Shown here piece by piece: positions 1 through 6,146 of a stretch of DNA of 9,181 nt (position 1 is its first letter; each line of letters begins with the position of its first letter). The translations under genes and the position numbers were made by a program. Source of the stretch: an uncultured Ventosimonas sp. (lineage in GTDB: Bacteria > Pseudomonadota > Gammaproteobacteria > Pseudomonadales > Pseudomonadaceae); NCBI GenBank assembly GCA_945283395.1, contig CALYQH010000032.1:1-9181 (forward strand), written 5' to 3'. The notes under the pieces are model-generated. The model did no database searches. It was not told the origin of the DNA and saw nothing but the letters and a program-made list of their open reading frames with translations.

Positions 1-28
1 AAAAGCTAGAACTTGTAGGGGGGAGTTT

Positions 29-338
29 TCTAAACCCTCTACTGCTAAGTAAAAAGGAGATACTACCACACATGGCGGCACGGTGATTGAAGGGATAGAG
101 GATTATTTGGTTTATGGTAAACCTATAGCTTGTAAGACACACATGCTGTTGTGTACTTTGTGTAAAGGAACCTTCCCTATCATTGAAGGTGTTGCGTCTA
201 CCTCTGTTCAAGGTAAATACCCAGCCGTTGAAGGTATGAAATATAAAAACAGCTTGCGGAGCTAAACTAATAGCCTTTCAAACAGAATATCAGCTTGAGA
301 AAACTGCTTACATAACACTTTTGCAGCCATGTCCTTAA
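29..338 (+). pseudogene. PAAR-repeat protein (T6SS spike tip), decayed
   Basis: The reading frame through 53-250 shows the two-unit PAAR pattern: KGDTTTHGGTVIEG, then GKPIA, then a Cys-x-x-Cys element (LCTLCKGTFPIIEG), then GK-P-VEGMK. PAAR proteins cap the VgrG spike of type VI secretion systems and related injection machines, often carrying effectors. The gene looks broken in three ways. The likely N-terminal stretch (SKPSTAK, 29-49) follows a ribosome-site-like GGGGGGAG at 18-25 but has no start codon. An in-frame TAA lies at 50-52 between AK and KGD. Just after VEGMK the frame is lost around the A-run 245-249, and the expected continuation KTACGAKLIAFQ reads on in another frame from 246 to a TAA at 336-338. 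A short protein from the GTG at 83 is possible but would lack both ends of the fold. Local G+C is higher than nearby (27 of 60 bases at 181-240). No T6SS genes are visible in the window. Family call is confident; exact ends are approximate. Confidence 0.75.
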
Positions 339-584
339 GCTGTTTTCTTTCATAAGGCTTGAGCCTAAGTTTTTTATCACTCAATGAGCAACAGGATAAA
401 TCTCTTTTTCTGCCAAATAGGTTATCAAAGTGCGATATCCAATTTTTATCAATTTAGCTATCTTTGCTAAAAAAATATATTCCTCAGTAAACAACTCTAA
501 AAATGTTTTTGATACTAAACTTTTTTTACTCTTGTTATCCAGTTGATAGTTTATTAACCCTGTATTAACTAACTGATATGCCAT
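262..584 (-). pseudogene. Helix-turn-helix-like fragment, probably a gene remnant
   Basis: An open frame from an ATG at 584 down to a TGA at 381-383 encodes 67 residues. Its second half (FLAKIAKLIKIGYRTLITYL, then AEKEIYPV) looks like a helix-turn-helix: a short helix, a turn at IGYRT, then a recognition-like helix, ending in a GI-x-PV-like tail. This reminds me of HTH segments in TniQ-type transposition proteins and recombinase-associated regulators, but the match is from memory and weak. The frame is also open for 11 codons upstream of the ATG, and no good ribosome site precedes it, so the true start may be lost. Directly after the stop, another frame of the same strand stays open to a TAG at 262-264 with a basic, coding-looking stretch (KKLRLKPYERKQLKDMAAKV). 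A two-base shift near 375-385 would join the two. I infer a decayed gene whose 3' end abuts or overlaps the PAAR wreck. Function unknown. Confidence 0.35.
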
Positions 585-833
585 TTCTTGATTGATATTA
601 AGTAATTCTAAGTGATTTTATATATTTGTGTTGATCGCGCAGTACCATAATTGAAACAATGCCATTTCGAATACTGCTTAGTAATTTAGGTAGCGTAGGT
701 CGTACTTTTGTCCTGATTATTCTCATTTAGATGATGGCCAATATCAAGCTGATCATATTGTTGGAACAAAATTGATAAAAAATGACATAATTAAAATATG
801 TTAACCTTTAAAATGAAGGCATGTAAAACTAAC
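585..833. other. Gene-poor stretch with short decayed-looking frames
   Basis: No intact gene is supported here. On the plus strand a frame is open from about 694 to a TAA at 802-804, with plausible composition around 715-774 (DYSHLDDGQYQADHIVGTKL), but it has no start codon and no family that I recognise. A 43-codon minus-strand frame starting near 733 and ending near 602 is equally unassignable. The stretch is AT-rich (14 G+C in 60 bases at 781-840). Because a strong plus-strand terminator follows at 834, the plus-strand fragment may be the end of a lost gene; that is inference. Confidence 0.4.
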
Positions 834-859
834 TGCTATTTGAAATGGCAATTTTTTTT
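834..859 (+). terminator. Intrinsic terminator, plus strand, no intact gene upstream
   Basis: TGCTAT (834-839) can pair with ATGGCA (845-850) as a six-base-pair stem with one G-T pair and a five-base loop. It is followed after one A by eight consecutive Ts (852-859). This is the usual layout of a rho-independent terminator for a plus-strand transcript. No intact plus-strand gene ends just upstream, so it may belong to the decayed frame ending at 804 or to a small RNA. It also insulates cysK from upstream transcription. Confidence 0.6.
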
Positions 860-911
860 ATAAGAATATAAGTTATTTATTGCCATTAGTTATATATTCA
901 TTACATCATAG

Positions 912-941
912 TCTAACTAATTTTGTTAGATAAGGTAAAAT
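912..941 (+). promoter_or_regulatory. Candidate cysK control region: inverted repeat and -10
   Basis: A perfect inverted repeat TCTAAC-N7-GTTAGA spans 912-930. It lies immediately upstream of TAAAAT (936-941), a reasonable -10 element about 33 bases before the cysK ATG. There is no good -35 hexamer at 16-18 bases, which is typical of promoters that need an activator. In gammaproteobacteria cysK is normally activated by CysB with acetylserine, but I do not recognise this repeat as a CysB site. It could be an operator for another regulator or chance in AT-rich DNA. The ribosome site for cysK is GAGAGA at 963-968. Confidence 0.3.
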
Positions 942-973
942 AAATCAATCCTTGCTTACTTTGAGAGAGATTA

Positions 974-1948
974 ATGAGCCATATATTTATAGATAATGCC
1001 CAATCAATTGGTAATACTCCTCTTATTCAATTGAGTAAAGTAACTATTACAGGAGTAACAATTCTAGTAAAAACCGAAGGGCGTAATCCAAGCTATTCCG
1101 TGAAATGTCGAGTTGGTGCGAATTTGATTTGGGATGCCGAGGCGTCTGGAAAACTTAAAGCAGGAGTTACTATTGTTGAACCCACATCTGGTAATACAGG
1201 CATTGCATTAGCTTATGTGGCAGCGGCCAGAAATTATAAATTAATCTTAACTATGCCTTCGTCTATGAGTTTAGAGCGTCGACAAATTTTAAAAGCATTA
1301 GGGGCCGAATTAGTATTAACTGAGCCAGCTAAAGGGATGAAAGGAGCCATTGAGAAAGCTTACGAAATAGTTCATAGTGATCCTAGTAAATACTTTATGC
1401 CGCAACAATTTGAAAATCCAGCTAACCCAGCAATTCATGAAAAAACGACAGGCCCTGAAATATGGAATGATACTAATGGAGCGGTAGATATTTTTGTGGC
1501 TGGGGTAGGGACAGGTGGTACGCTAACAGGTGTTTCTCGCTATCTTAAAATTACTCAAAAAAAGCCTATTATATCAGTAGCAGTTGAACCTTCTAATTCA
1601 CCAGTTATTAGTCAAACTTTAGCGGGACAAGAAGTTAAGCCTTCAGCTCATAAAATTCAAGGAATAGGCGCAGGGTTTGTGCCTAAAAATTTAGATCTTT
1701 CTTTGGTAGATAGAGTGATACAAATAACAGATGAAGAAGCCAAACAAGTTGCCTTACGTATTATGCAAGAAGAAGGTATTTTATGTGGTATCTCTTCTGG
1801 GGCAGCAGTGGCAGCAGCTTTAAAAATAGCTCAAGAACCTACTAGTCAAGGTAAAAATATTGTAGTAATTTTACCTGATTCAGCAGAAAGATATCTTTCT
1901 AGTATGTTATTTTCAGACATATTTACTGATAAAGAAAAGACTTTATAA
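974..1948 (+). CDS. cysK: Cysteine synthase A (O-acetylserine sulfhydrylase)
   Basis: This cytoplasmic PLP enzyme makes L-cysteine from O-acetyl-L-serine and sulfide, the last step of sulfate assimilation. The protein has 324 residues, the usual CysK length, and follows the family from end to end. The PLP Schiff-base lysine is K44 in NPSYSVKCR. The substrate-binding loop TSGNTG is at 71-76. The phosphate-binding loop [10 protein letters not shown] is at 177-186. A C-terminal GISSGAA near residue 273 supplies the serine that contacts the pyridine nitrogen. The motif [10 protein letters not shown] (155-164) and the long, E. coli CysK-like C-terminus ([12 protein letters not shown]) favour CysK over the shorter CysM. 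The ATG at 974 has GAGAGA five bases upstream and matches the family N-terminus (MSxIFxDNxxxIGNTPL). An amidotransferase gene follows after 24 bases. No transport or sulfate-reduction genes are nearby. Identification is very secure; CysB control is an inference from the family. Confidence 0.97.
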   Translation: MSHIFIDNAQSIGNTPLIQLSKVTITGVTILVKTEGRNPSYSVKCRVGANLIWDAEASGKLKAGVTIVEPTSGNTGIALAYVAAARNYKLILTMPSSMSLERRQILKALGAELVLTEPAKGMKGAIEKAYEIVHSDPSKYFMPQQFENPANPAIHEKTTGPEIWNDTNGAVDIFVAGVGTGGTLTGVSRYLKITQKKPIISVAVEPSNSPVISQTLAGQEVKPSAHKIQGIGAGFVPKNLDLSLVDRVIQITDEEAKQVALRIMQEEGILCGISSGAAVAAALKIAQEPTSQGKNIVVILPDSAERYLSSMLFSDIFTDKEKTL

Positions 1949-1972
1949 TAACTAATAAGGTAAAAAGTAATA

Positions 1973-2680
1973 ATGAAAAAAATATTAGCAATTCGCCATG
2001 TGTTTTTTGAAGATTTAGGTAATTTTTCTGTCATTTTTAATGAATTAGGTTATCAAATTCAATATATAGACATGGGTTTAGTTAGTAAAAAACAATTAGC
2101 TCAATTAGATGTGACATCTCCTGAATTGTTAATAGTATTAGGCGCCCCTATTGGTGTGTTTGATGAAAGCCTTTATCCTTTTATAACAGATGAGTTAAGA
2201 TGGGTAATACAGCGTTTAAATAGTGGTAAACCTTTATTAGGTATTTGTTTTGGAGCGCAATTAATAGCTAGAGTGCTAGGAGCTAATGTTAAGGCTATGG
2301 GCTTTAAAGAAATTGGTTTTGCAAAGCTAGAATTAACATCAGCAGGGCAGCAATCGGTATTATCAACCATTGGCAGTAATGAAGTATTACATTGGCATGG
2401 TGATATGTTTGATATTCCTAATGAAGCGGTTTTGCTAGCTAGCAGCGATAAATGTCCTCACCAAGCTTTTAGCTATAAAAATAATGTGTTAGCTCTACAA
2501 TTTCATCTTGAAGCAAATCTTAAAACTATTGACCAATGGCTAATAGGACATGCTTGCGAATTATTCAATGCTAAGGTTGATATAGTTGCTATTCGTGAGT
2601 ATGCTCATCAACAACATCAGCATTTCAACCAATTAAGCCAAACTTTTATAAAACAATGGTTAGCTAACATTGCTAGTTGA
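1973..2680 (+). CDS. Class I glutamine amidotransferase (GMP synthase-like)
   Basis: The 235-residue protein is a stand-alone class I (triad) glutamine amidotransferase domain of the type often labelled GMP synthase glutamine-hydrolysing-like. The nucleophile elbow is GICFGAQ with C92. The remaining triad is H178 and E180 in QFHLE, so all catalytic residues are present. The oxyanion-type GAPIG element is at 57-61 and a WHGD motif at 141-144, the latter shared with GuaA-like members. It is far too short to be GuaA itself, which carries an ATP pyrophosphatase domain. By family it would release ammonia from glutamine or cleave a gamma-glutamyl bond; the real substrate is unknown. The ATG at 1973 has a modest AAGG at 1957-1960 and lies 24 bases after cysK, suggesting co-transcription. 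A link to cysteine or gamma-glutamyl compound metabolism is possible but only inferred from this position. Confidence 0.85.
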   Translation: MKKILAIRHVFFEDLGNFSVIFNELGYQIQYIDMGLVSKKQLAQLDVTSPELLIVLGAPIGVFDESLYPFITDELRWVIQRLNSGKPLLGICFGAQLIARVLGANVKAMGFKEIGFAKLELTSAGQQSVLSTIGSNEVLHWHGDMFDIPNEAVLLASSDKCPHQAFSYKNNVLALQFHLEANLKTIDQWLIGHACELFNAKVDIVAIREYAHQQHQHFNQLSQTFIKQWLANIAS

Positions 2681-2864
2681 TGCTTCTAAATAAGATTAAA
2701 CATCCTCACAGTTAACAACGCAACAATTTAGTTCTGCGCATATAATATTTGAGAATAATAACTAGCAATGAACTTATCCGCAAAATATCACAAAAATTTT
2801 ACATGCCTTTTTATATCATAATGCATATAACTACTGCTCCTATTAATGGAATAAGTAACTTAAC
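2681..2864. other. Intergenic region before the tpbA-like gene
   Basis: No hairpin followed by a T-run is visible after the amidotransferase gene. A perfect TATAAT occurs at 2741-2746 but has no acceptable -35 at 15-19 bases. TTTACA at 2798-2803 resembles a -35 but has no well-spaced -10. The ribosome site before the ATG at 2865 is weak (GGAATAAG, 2848-2855). I cannot assign a promoter here with confidence. Confidence 0.4.
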
Positions 2865-3488
2865 ATGCAATTACTTATTAAATCAATAAAACTTTGCTGG
2901 CTATTGCTATTAGTTATTAGTCTAAATGTACAACAGGTAATAGCCGAAGAAGTCACAGATTCTTGGGCTAAACCTATTGATAAGAGCTTCAATTTTTATC
3001 AAGTGACCCCCTCAATTTATCGTAGTGCAATGCCTGACCAAAGGAAACTAAAAATTATTCAAGCACAACACATATCAACTGTTATTTCTTTAATTAAAGA
3101 AGATGATAAACAATGGCTAGGAGATAAAACCAACATTAATTATATCAGCTATCCCATTCATGCAGATCGAGTCACCGATGATGATGTTTTATATATACTG
3201 CGTACTATAAAACAAAGTTTATCTAAAGGGGAAGCAGTTTTACTACATTGTAAACATGGACAAAATAGAACAGGGCTATTTGTAGCCATGTACCGTATTG
3301 TAAATCAGCGTTGGACTAAACAACATGCTATATGGGAAATGGCAAATGTAGGTTATTCAACTGACTTAAATGATATTAAAGATGCGATTGCCTATATAAA
3401 AAAAGCTAAAGTTAGGAAAATTCGCTATGCCTTACAGTATGATAAATGCAGTACTCATAGGTTAGCTTTCTGCCATCTTTTTGAGTAA
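2865..3488 (+). CDS. tpbA: Periplasmic tyrosine / dual-specificity phosphatase, TpbA-like
   Basis: The 207-residue protein begins with a signal peptide: K6 and K9, a hydrophobic core at about 10-20, and a likely cleavage after VIA at 25-27. It then has a cysteine-based phosphatase domain. The P-loop HCKHGQNRTG gives the nucleophile C129 and the phosphate-binding R135 (C-x5-R). The likely general acid is D101 in HADRV. The segments YRSAMP, SLIKEDDKQWLG, HADRVTDDDV, MYRIVNQRW and the C-terminal pair of cysteines (CSTHRLAFC) follow Pseudomonas aeruginosa TpbA closely, as I remember it. In that species TpbA dephosphorylates the diguanylate cyclase TpbB (YfiN) from the periplasmic side, lowering c-di-GMP and biofilm formation. 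No tpbB or yfiR homologue is in the window, so the partner here is unknown. The gene appears to be a single transcription unit with intergenic gaps on both sides. Family call is secure; orthology to TpbA is likely. Confidence 0.85.
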   Translation: MQLLIKSIKLCWLLLLVISLNVQQVIAEEVTDSWAKPIDKSFNFYQVTPSIYRSAMPDQRKLKIIQAQHISTVISLIKEDDKQWLGDKTNINYISYPIHADRVTDDDVLYILRTIKQSLSKGEAVLLHCKHGQNRTGLFVAMYRIVNQRWTKQHAIWEMANVGYSTDLNDIKDAIAYIKKAKVRKIRYALQYDKCSTHRLAFCHLFE

Positions 3489-3506
3489 CTATTAATTGAT
3501 AAAGAC

Positions 3507-3537
3507 AGCTAATTAATTATTATTAGATTAATTGGCT
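3507..3537 (+). terminator. AT-rich hairpin after the tpbA-like gene, possible weak terminator
   Basis: AGCTAATTAAT (3507-3517) can pair with ATTAATTGGCT (3527-3537) with one G-T pair, giving an eleven-base-pair stem and a nine-base loop, 19 bases after the phosphatase stop. It is not followed by a real T-run, so termination would be weak. It could instead be a regulatory hairpin, but it ends before the likely -35 of the next operon. Confidence 0.3.
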
Positions 3538-3544
3538 TGAATTC

Positions 3545-3573
3545 GTGACCTTTAGCTTAATGAGCTTTATAAT
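3545..3573 (+). promoter_or_regulatory. Sigma70-like promoter of the yqgE-ruvX-pyrR-pyrB-pyrC' operon
   Basis: A perfect -10 TATAAT (3568-3573) lies exactly 17 bases after GTGACC (3545-3550), which matches four of six positions of the -35 consensus. Transcription would start near 3580, leaving a leader of only about 22 bases before the yqgE ATG at 3603. That leader is too short for a pyr attenuator, and it shows no clear Shine-Dalgarno sequence. Pyrimidine control by a leader RNA at this promoter therefore looks unlikely. Confidence 0.55.
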
Positions 3574-3602
3574 AATAGCAAATTTATTTAGAAAAATATT
3601 TT

Positions 3603-4172
3603 ATGAAAGAAAGCTATTCACATTATTTAACTAATCAATTTCTTATTGCTATGCCACAGTTGGAAGGCTCAGAATTTGCGCGGTCGCTTATTTATTTAGT
3701 AAGTCATAATGAGGATGGTGCCATGGGGCTCATAGTAAATCAGCATAAATCCCTTCATTTAGTAGATGTTCTCGAGCAATTAAAGCCTGAAACCTTATTT
3801 CCAGCAGATAAATTAATGACACCTATTTATCATGGCGGGCCTGTGGAGCAAGAGAGAGGCTTTGTTCTACATCCTAAGGATAAGAAATTTGAGGGTACTA
3901 TTGAGTTACCAGAAATAAATATTACTTCCTCACAAGATATTTTATTTAGTATTGCCGAAAATAAAGGCCCTCAGCAAAGCTTAATTGTACTAGGATATGC
4001 CGGTTGGGGAGCAGGGCAATTAGAAAAAGAACTATTGGATAATTCTTGGCTAACCTGTCCATTTCGTTCAGATATAGTATTTGATATTCCTGCAGAGCAA
4101 AGATTGGATGTAGCATTAGGGCAATTAGGTATTCATTTTTCATCACTATCCTTACAAGTTGGGCATGCTTGA
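3603..4172 (+). CDS. yqgE: YqgE/AlgH family protein (UPF0301)
   Basis: This is a 189-residue protein of the YqgE/AlgH family, whose biochemical role is not settled. In Pseudomonas the gene was linked to alginate regulation (algH), and across gammaproteobacteria it sits beside ruvX. Family landmarks are all present: the N-terminal NQFLIAMP (11-18), GAMGLIVN (39-46), GGPVEQERGFVLH (78-90), TSSQDILF (108-115), LGYAGWGAGQLE (130-141), DNSWLTCP, and the C-terminal VGHA. The ATG at 3603 gives the same N-terminus and length that I recall for the Pseudomonas protein. However, the bases before it (TTTAGAAAAATATTTT) hold almost no Shine-Dalgarno signal, so initiation may be leaderless-like or weak. It is the first gene of the operon and its TGA overlaps the ruvX ATG by one base (TGATG), implying translational coupling. 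Confidence 0.95.
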   Translation: MKESYSHYLTNQFLIAMPQLEGSEFARSLIYLVSHNEDGAMGLIVNQHKSLHLVDVLEQLKPETLFPADKLMTPIYHGGPVEQERGFVLHPKDKKFEGTIELPEINITSSQDILFSIAENKGPQQSLIVLGYAGWGAGQLEKELLDNSWLTCPFRSDIVFDIPAEQRLDVALGQLGIHFSSLSLQVGHA

Positions 4173-4615
4173 TGTCTTCAGCTTCATTACCTAAGCTTGC
4201 ATTAGGTTTTGACTATGGATTACGTCAAGTAGGCGTGGCGGTAGGTCAAGGTATTACTCATCAAGCGAGAGAATTATGCGTACTGAAAGCACAAGATGGA
4301 ATTCCTAATTGGCAACAAGTAGCTGATTTACTAAAAGAATGGCAACCTGATGTGTTAGTGGTAGGTTTACCCTTAAATATGGATGGTACAATTAGCGAAA
4401 TGAGCAAACGTGCAGAAAAATTTGCAAGACGGTTACATGGGCGTTTTCAAATCCCAGTTTATACCCATGATGAAAGATTAACCAGTGTTGAAGCCAAAGG
4501 GCGCTATGCTTTTCAAGGGCATCAAGGTGACTACCACAAAGTACCAGTAGATGCCTTGGCAGCAGCCTTAATGCTTGAAAGTTGGTTAAGCCAGTTTTCT
4601 TTATTAAGGGAGTGA
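4172..4615 (+). CDS. ruvX: RuvX/YqgF: Holliday junction resolvase-fold nuclease, pre-16S rRNA processing
   Basis: This 147-residue protein has the RNase H-like fold of the YqgF family. The family is associated with maturation of the 5' end of 16S rRNA and, by fold, with Holliday junction resolution. The acidic active-site residues are visible: D14 in [16 protein letters not shown]101 in HDERLTS, and D127 in [12 protein letters not shown]. The conserved [10 protein letters not shown] is at 63-72. I chose the ATG at 4172, which overlaps the yqgE stop (TGATG); a TTG at 4169 in the same frame would add one residue and cannot be excluded. The sequence is strongly Pseudomonas-like, including [11 protein letters not shown] and [13 protein letters not shown]. 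The next gene, pyrR, starts two bases after the stop and its ribosome site lies inside the 3' end of ruvX. Confidence 0.96.
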   Translation: MSSASLPKLALGFDYGLRQVGVAVGQGITHQARELCVLKAQDGIPNWQQVADLLKEWQPDVLVVGLPLNMDGTISEMSKRAEKFARRLHGRFQIPVYTHDERLTSVEAKGRYAFQGHQGDYHKVPVDALAAALMLESWLSQFSLLRE

Positions 4616-4617
4616 TT

Positions 4618-5127
4618 ATGAAGTTACCTTCTCCTTCAGAGCTAATATCTAAAATGGCTGTAGAGTTGCAGCACTATCTAACTAAACATAACATCATCGA
4701 CCCTGCTTATGTAGGTATTAAAAGCGGTGGTATCTGGGTAGCTCAAACTTTGCTTAAGACCTTGGGAAAAACGGAAGATAGTATGGGGATTTTAGATGTT
4801 TCTTTTTACCGAGATGATTTCACTAAGAAAGGTTTACACCCACAAGTAAGCCCTTCAGTACTGCCTTTCGAAATAGATGATCAACATATTGTGCTAATAG
4901 ATGATGTGTTAATGAGTGGTCGCACTATCAGAGCAGCGATGAATGAACTATTTGATTATGGGCGACCTGCTAGTATAACGTTAGTTTGCTTGTTGGACTT
5001 AAATGCTAGAGAGTTACCCATTCGTCCAAATATTGTAGGGGAGGTATTAGAGTTACCAGCCAACCAACGTGTAAAAGTGCAAGGGCCTTCTCCATTAGCT
5101 CTTGAACTAAAAACTTTGGTATCTTAA
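4618..5127 (+). CDS. pyrR: PyrR: bifunctional-type pyrimidine regulator / uracil phosphoribosyltransferase fold
   Basis: PyrR is a type I phosphoribosyltransferase-fold protein that senses pyrimidine nucleotides. In Gram-positives it attenuates pyr operons by binding RNA and has uracil phosphoribosyltransferase activity; its role in Pseudomonas-type bacteria is less clear. The 169-residue product has the PRPP-binding loop [13 protein letters not shown] at 91-103, the flexible-loop segment [18 protein letters not shown] at 60-77, and the family ending [10 protein letters not shown]. The frame is open upstream to 4582, but the ATG at 4618 is the start: it has AAGGGAG at 4606-4612 at good spacing, falls right after the ruvX stop, and gives the family N-terminus (MKLPSPSEL). 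I see no PyrR-type binding loop or attenuator in the short gaps of the operon, so any regulation would act by another route. pyrB follows after 20 bases. Confidence 0.95.
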   Translation: MKLPSPSELISKMAVELQHYLTKHNIIDPAYVGIKSGGIWVAQTLLKTLGKTEDSMGILDVSFYRDDFTKKGLHPQVSPSVLPFEIDDQHIVLIDDVLMSGRTIRAAMNELFDYGRPASITLVCLLDLNARELPIRPNIVGEVLELPANQRVKVQGPSPLALELKTLVS

Positions 5128-5147
5128 CTAATAAGAGAGAGTTTGTT

Positions 5148-6146
5148 ATGTTGCAGAAAAAACAAGCGTTAGAACTTAATAGTCAAGGTCAGCTTAGACA
5201 TTTTTTATCTTTGGATGGATTATCCAAAGAGATATTAACAGAAATTTTAGATACTGCTGACTCTTTCTTAGAAGTAGGAGCCCGAGCGGTAAAAAAAGTA
5301 CCCTTATTAAGAGGAAAAACCGTTTGTAATGTTTTTTTTGAAAATTCCACAAGAACAAGAACCACCTTCGAATTAGCTGCCAAACGATTATCTGCAGATG
5401 TAATTACGTTAAATATATCGACATCTTCTACCAGCAAAGGTGAAATATTAAAGGATACATTACGAAATCTTGAAGCCATGTCTGCTGATATGTTTGTGAT
5501 ACGGCATAGTGAGTCAGGTGCAGCCCATTTTATTGCTGAACATGTTTGTCCGCATGTAGCAGTAATTAATGGTGGTGATGGTCGACATGCCCACCCTACC
5601 CAAGGCATGCTTGATATGTTAACTATTCGTCGTCATAAAGGGGAATATCCAAAGTTATCTGTTGCTATAGTAGGGGATATAATGCATTCTCGTGTAGCAA
5701 GATCAGATATGCTTGCACTGCAAACTTTGGGTTGTCAAGATATAAGGGTAATAGGTCCTAAGACGTTGTTGCCTGTTGGTTTAACAGAACAATATAAAGT
5801 TAAAGCTTTTACAAATATGGAAGAGGGAATTGAAGGAGTTGACGTAATTATTATGCTACGTTTACAAAAAGAACGTATGAAAGGGGGACTACTTCCTAGT
5901 GAGGCAGAATTTTTTAAGCAATATGGCTTGACTGAAAAGCGCCTTAAACTAGCACAAAATGATGCTATTATTATGCATCCAGGCCCCATTAATAGGGGAG
6001 TTGAAATAGAATCATCAGTAGCTGATTGCAATCAGTCTGTGATCCTTAACCAAGTGACTTATGGAATTGCCGTACGTATGGCCGTATTATCAATGGCTAT
6101 GAGTGGTCAATTGGCAGAACGACAACTTGAGGAAGCACCTGTATGA
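5148..6146 (+). CDS. pyrB: Aspartate carbamoyltransferase catalytic subunit
   Basis: PyrB joins carbamoyl phosphate and L-aspartate to N-carbamoyl-aspartate, the first committed step of pyrimidine synthesis, in the cytoplasm. The protein has 332 residues. The carbamoyl-phosphate loop STRTR is at 67-71 within [15 protein letters not shown], and STSKGE (94-99) is the incoming loop from a neighbouring chain. HPTQ is at 149-152, followed by RLQKER, and [13 protein letters not shown] supplies the aspartate-domain contacts. The N-terminal extension of roughly ten residues before GQLRHFLSL is typical of Pseudomonas enzymes, in which PyrB forms a dodecamer with the inactive PyrC' chain rather than with PyrI. 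No pyrI follows. The ATG at 5148 has AAGAGAGAG upstream (5133-5141). Its TGA overlaps the pyrC' ATG (ATGA at 6143-6146), so the two chains are likely made in a coupled way. Confidence 0.97.
   Translation: MLQKKQALELNSQGQLRHFLSLDGLSKEILTEILDTADSFLEVGARAVKKVPLLRGKTVCNVFFENSTRTRTTFELAAKRLSADVITLNISTSSTSKGEILKDTLRNLEAMSADMFVIRHSESGAAHFIAEHVCPHVAVINGGDGRHAHPTQGMLDMLTIRRHKGEYPKLSVAIVGDIMHSRVARSDMLALQTLGCQDIRVIGPKTLLPVGLTEQYKVKAFTNMEEGIEGVDVIIMLRLQKERMKGGLLPSEAEFFKQYGLTEKRLKLAQNDAIIMHPGPINRGVEIESSVADCNQSVILNQVTYGIAVRMAVLSMAMSGQLAERQLEEAPV

Noticed and set aside
1..973. Possible CRISPR array, tRNA or insertion sequence ends in the gene-poor left part
   Set aside because: I found no regularly spaced repeats, no cloverleaf-like segments and no paired terminal inverted repeats with a target duplication.
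2173..2370. A 65-codon minus-strand frame inside the amidotransferase gene
   Set aside because: It lies opposite the region coding for the catalytic Cys elbow, which is clearly the real frame.
2741..2746. Perfect TATAAT as the promoter of the tpbA-like gene
   Set aside because: There is no reasonable -35 at 15-19 bases and no extended -10 TG; such hexamers are common by chance in AT-rich DNA.
4582..4617. Longer pyrR start giving twelve extra N-terminal residues
   Set aside because: The upstream GTG lies within ruvX without a ribosome site, while the ATG at 4618 has AAGGGAG and matches the family N-terminus.
5189..5608. A 139-codon minus-strand frame inside pyrB
   Set aside because: It is antisense to a fully conserved pyrB coding sequence, shows no recognisable domain, and has no ribosome site; it is a shadow of pyrB codon use.
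5735..6031. A 98-codon minus-strand frame inside pyrB
   Set aside because: Also antisense to conserved pyrB, with low-complexity Ser/Ile/Thr composition and no family resemblance.
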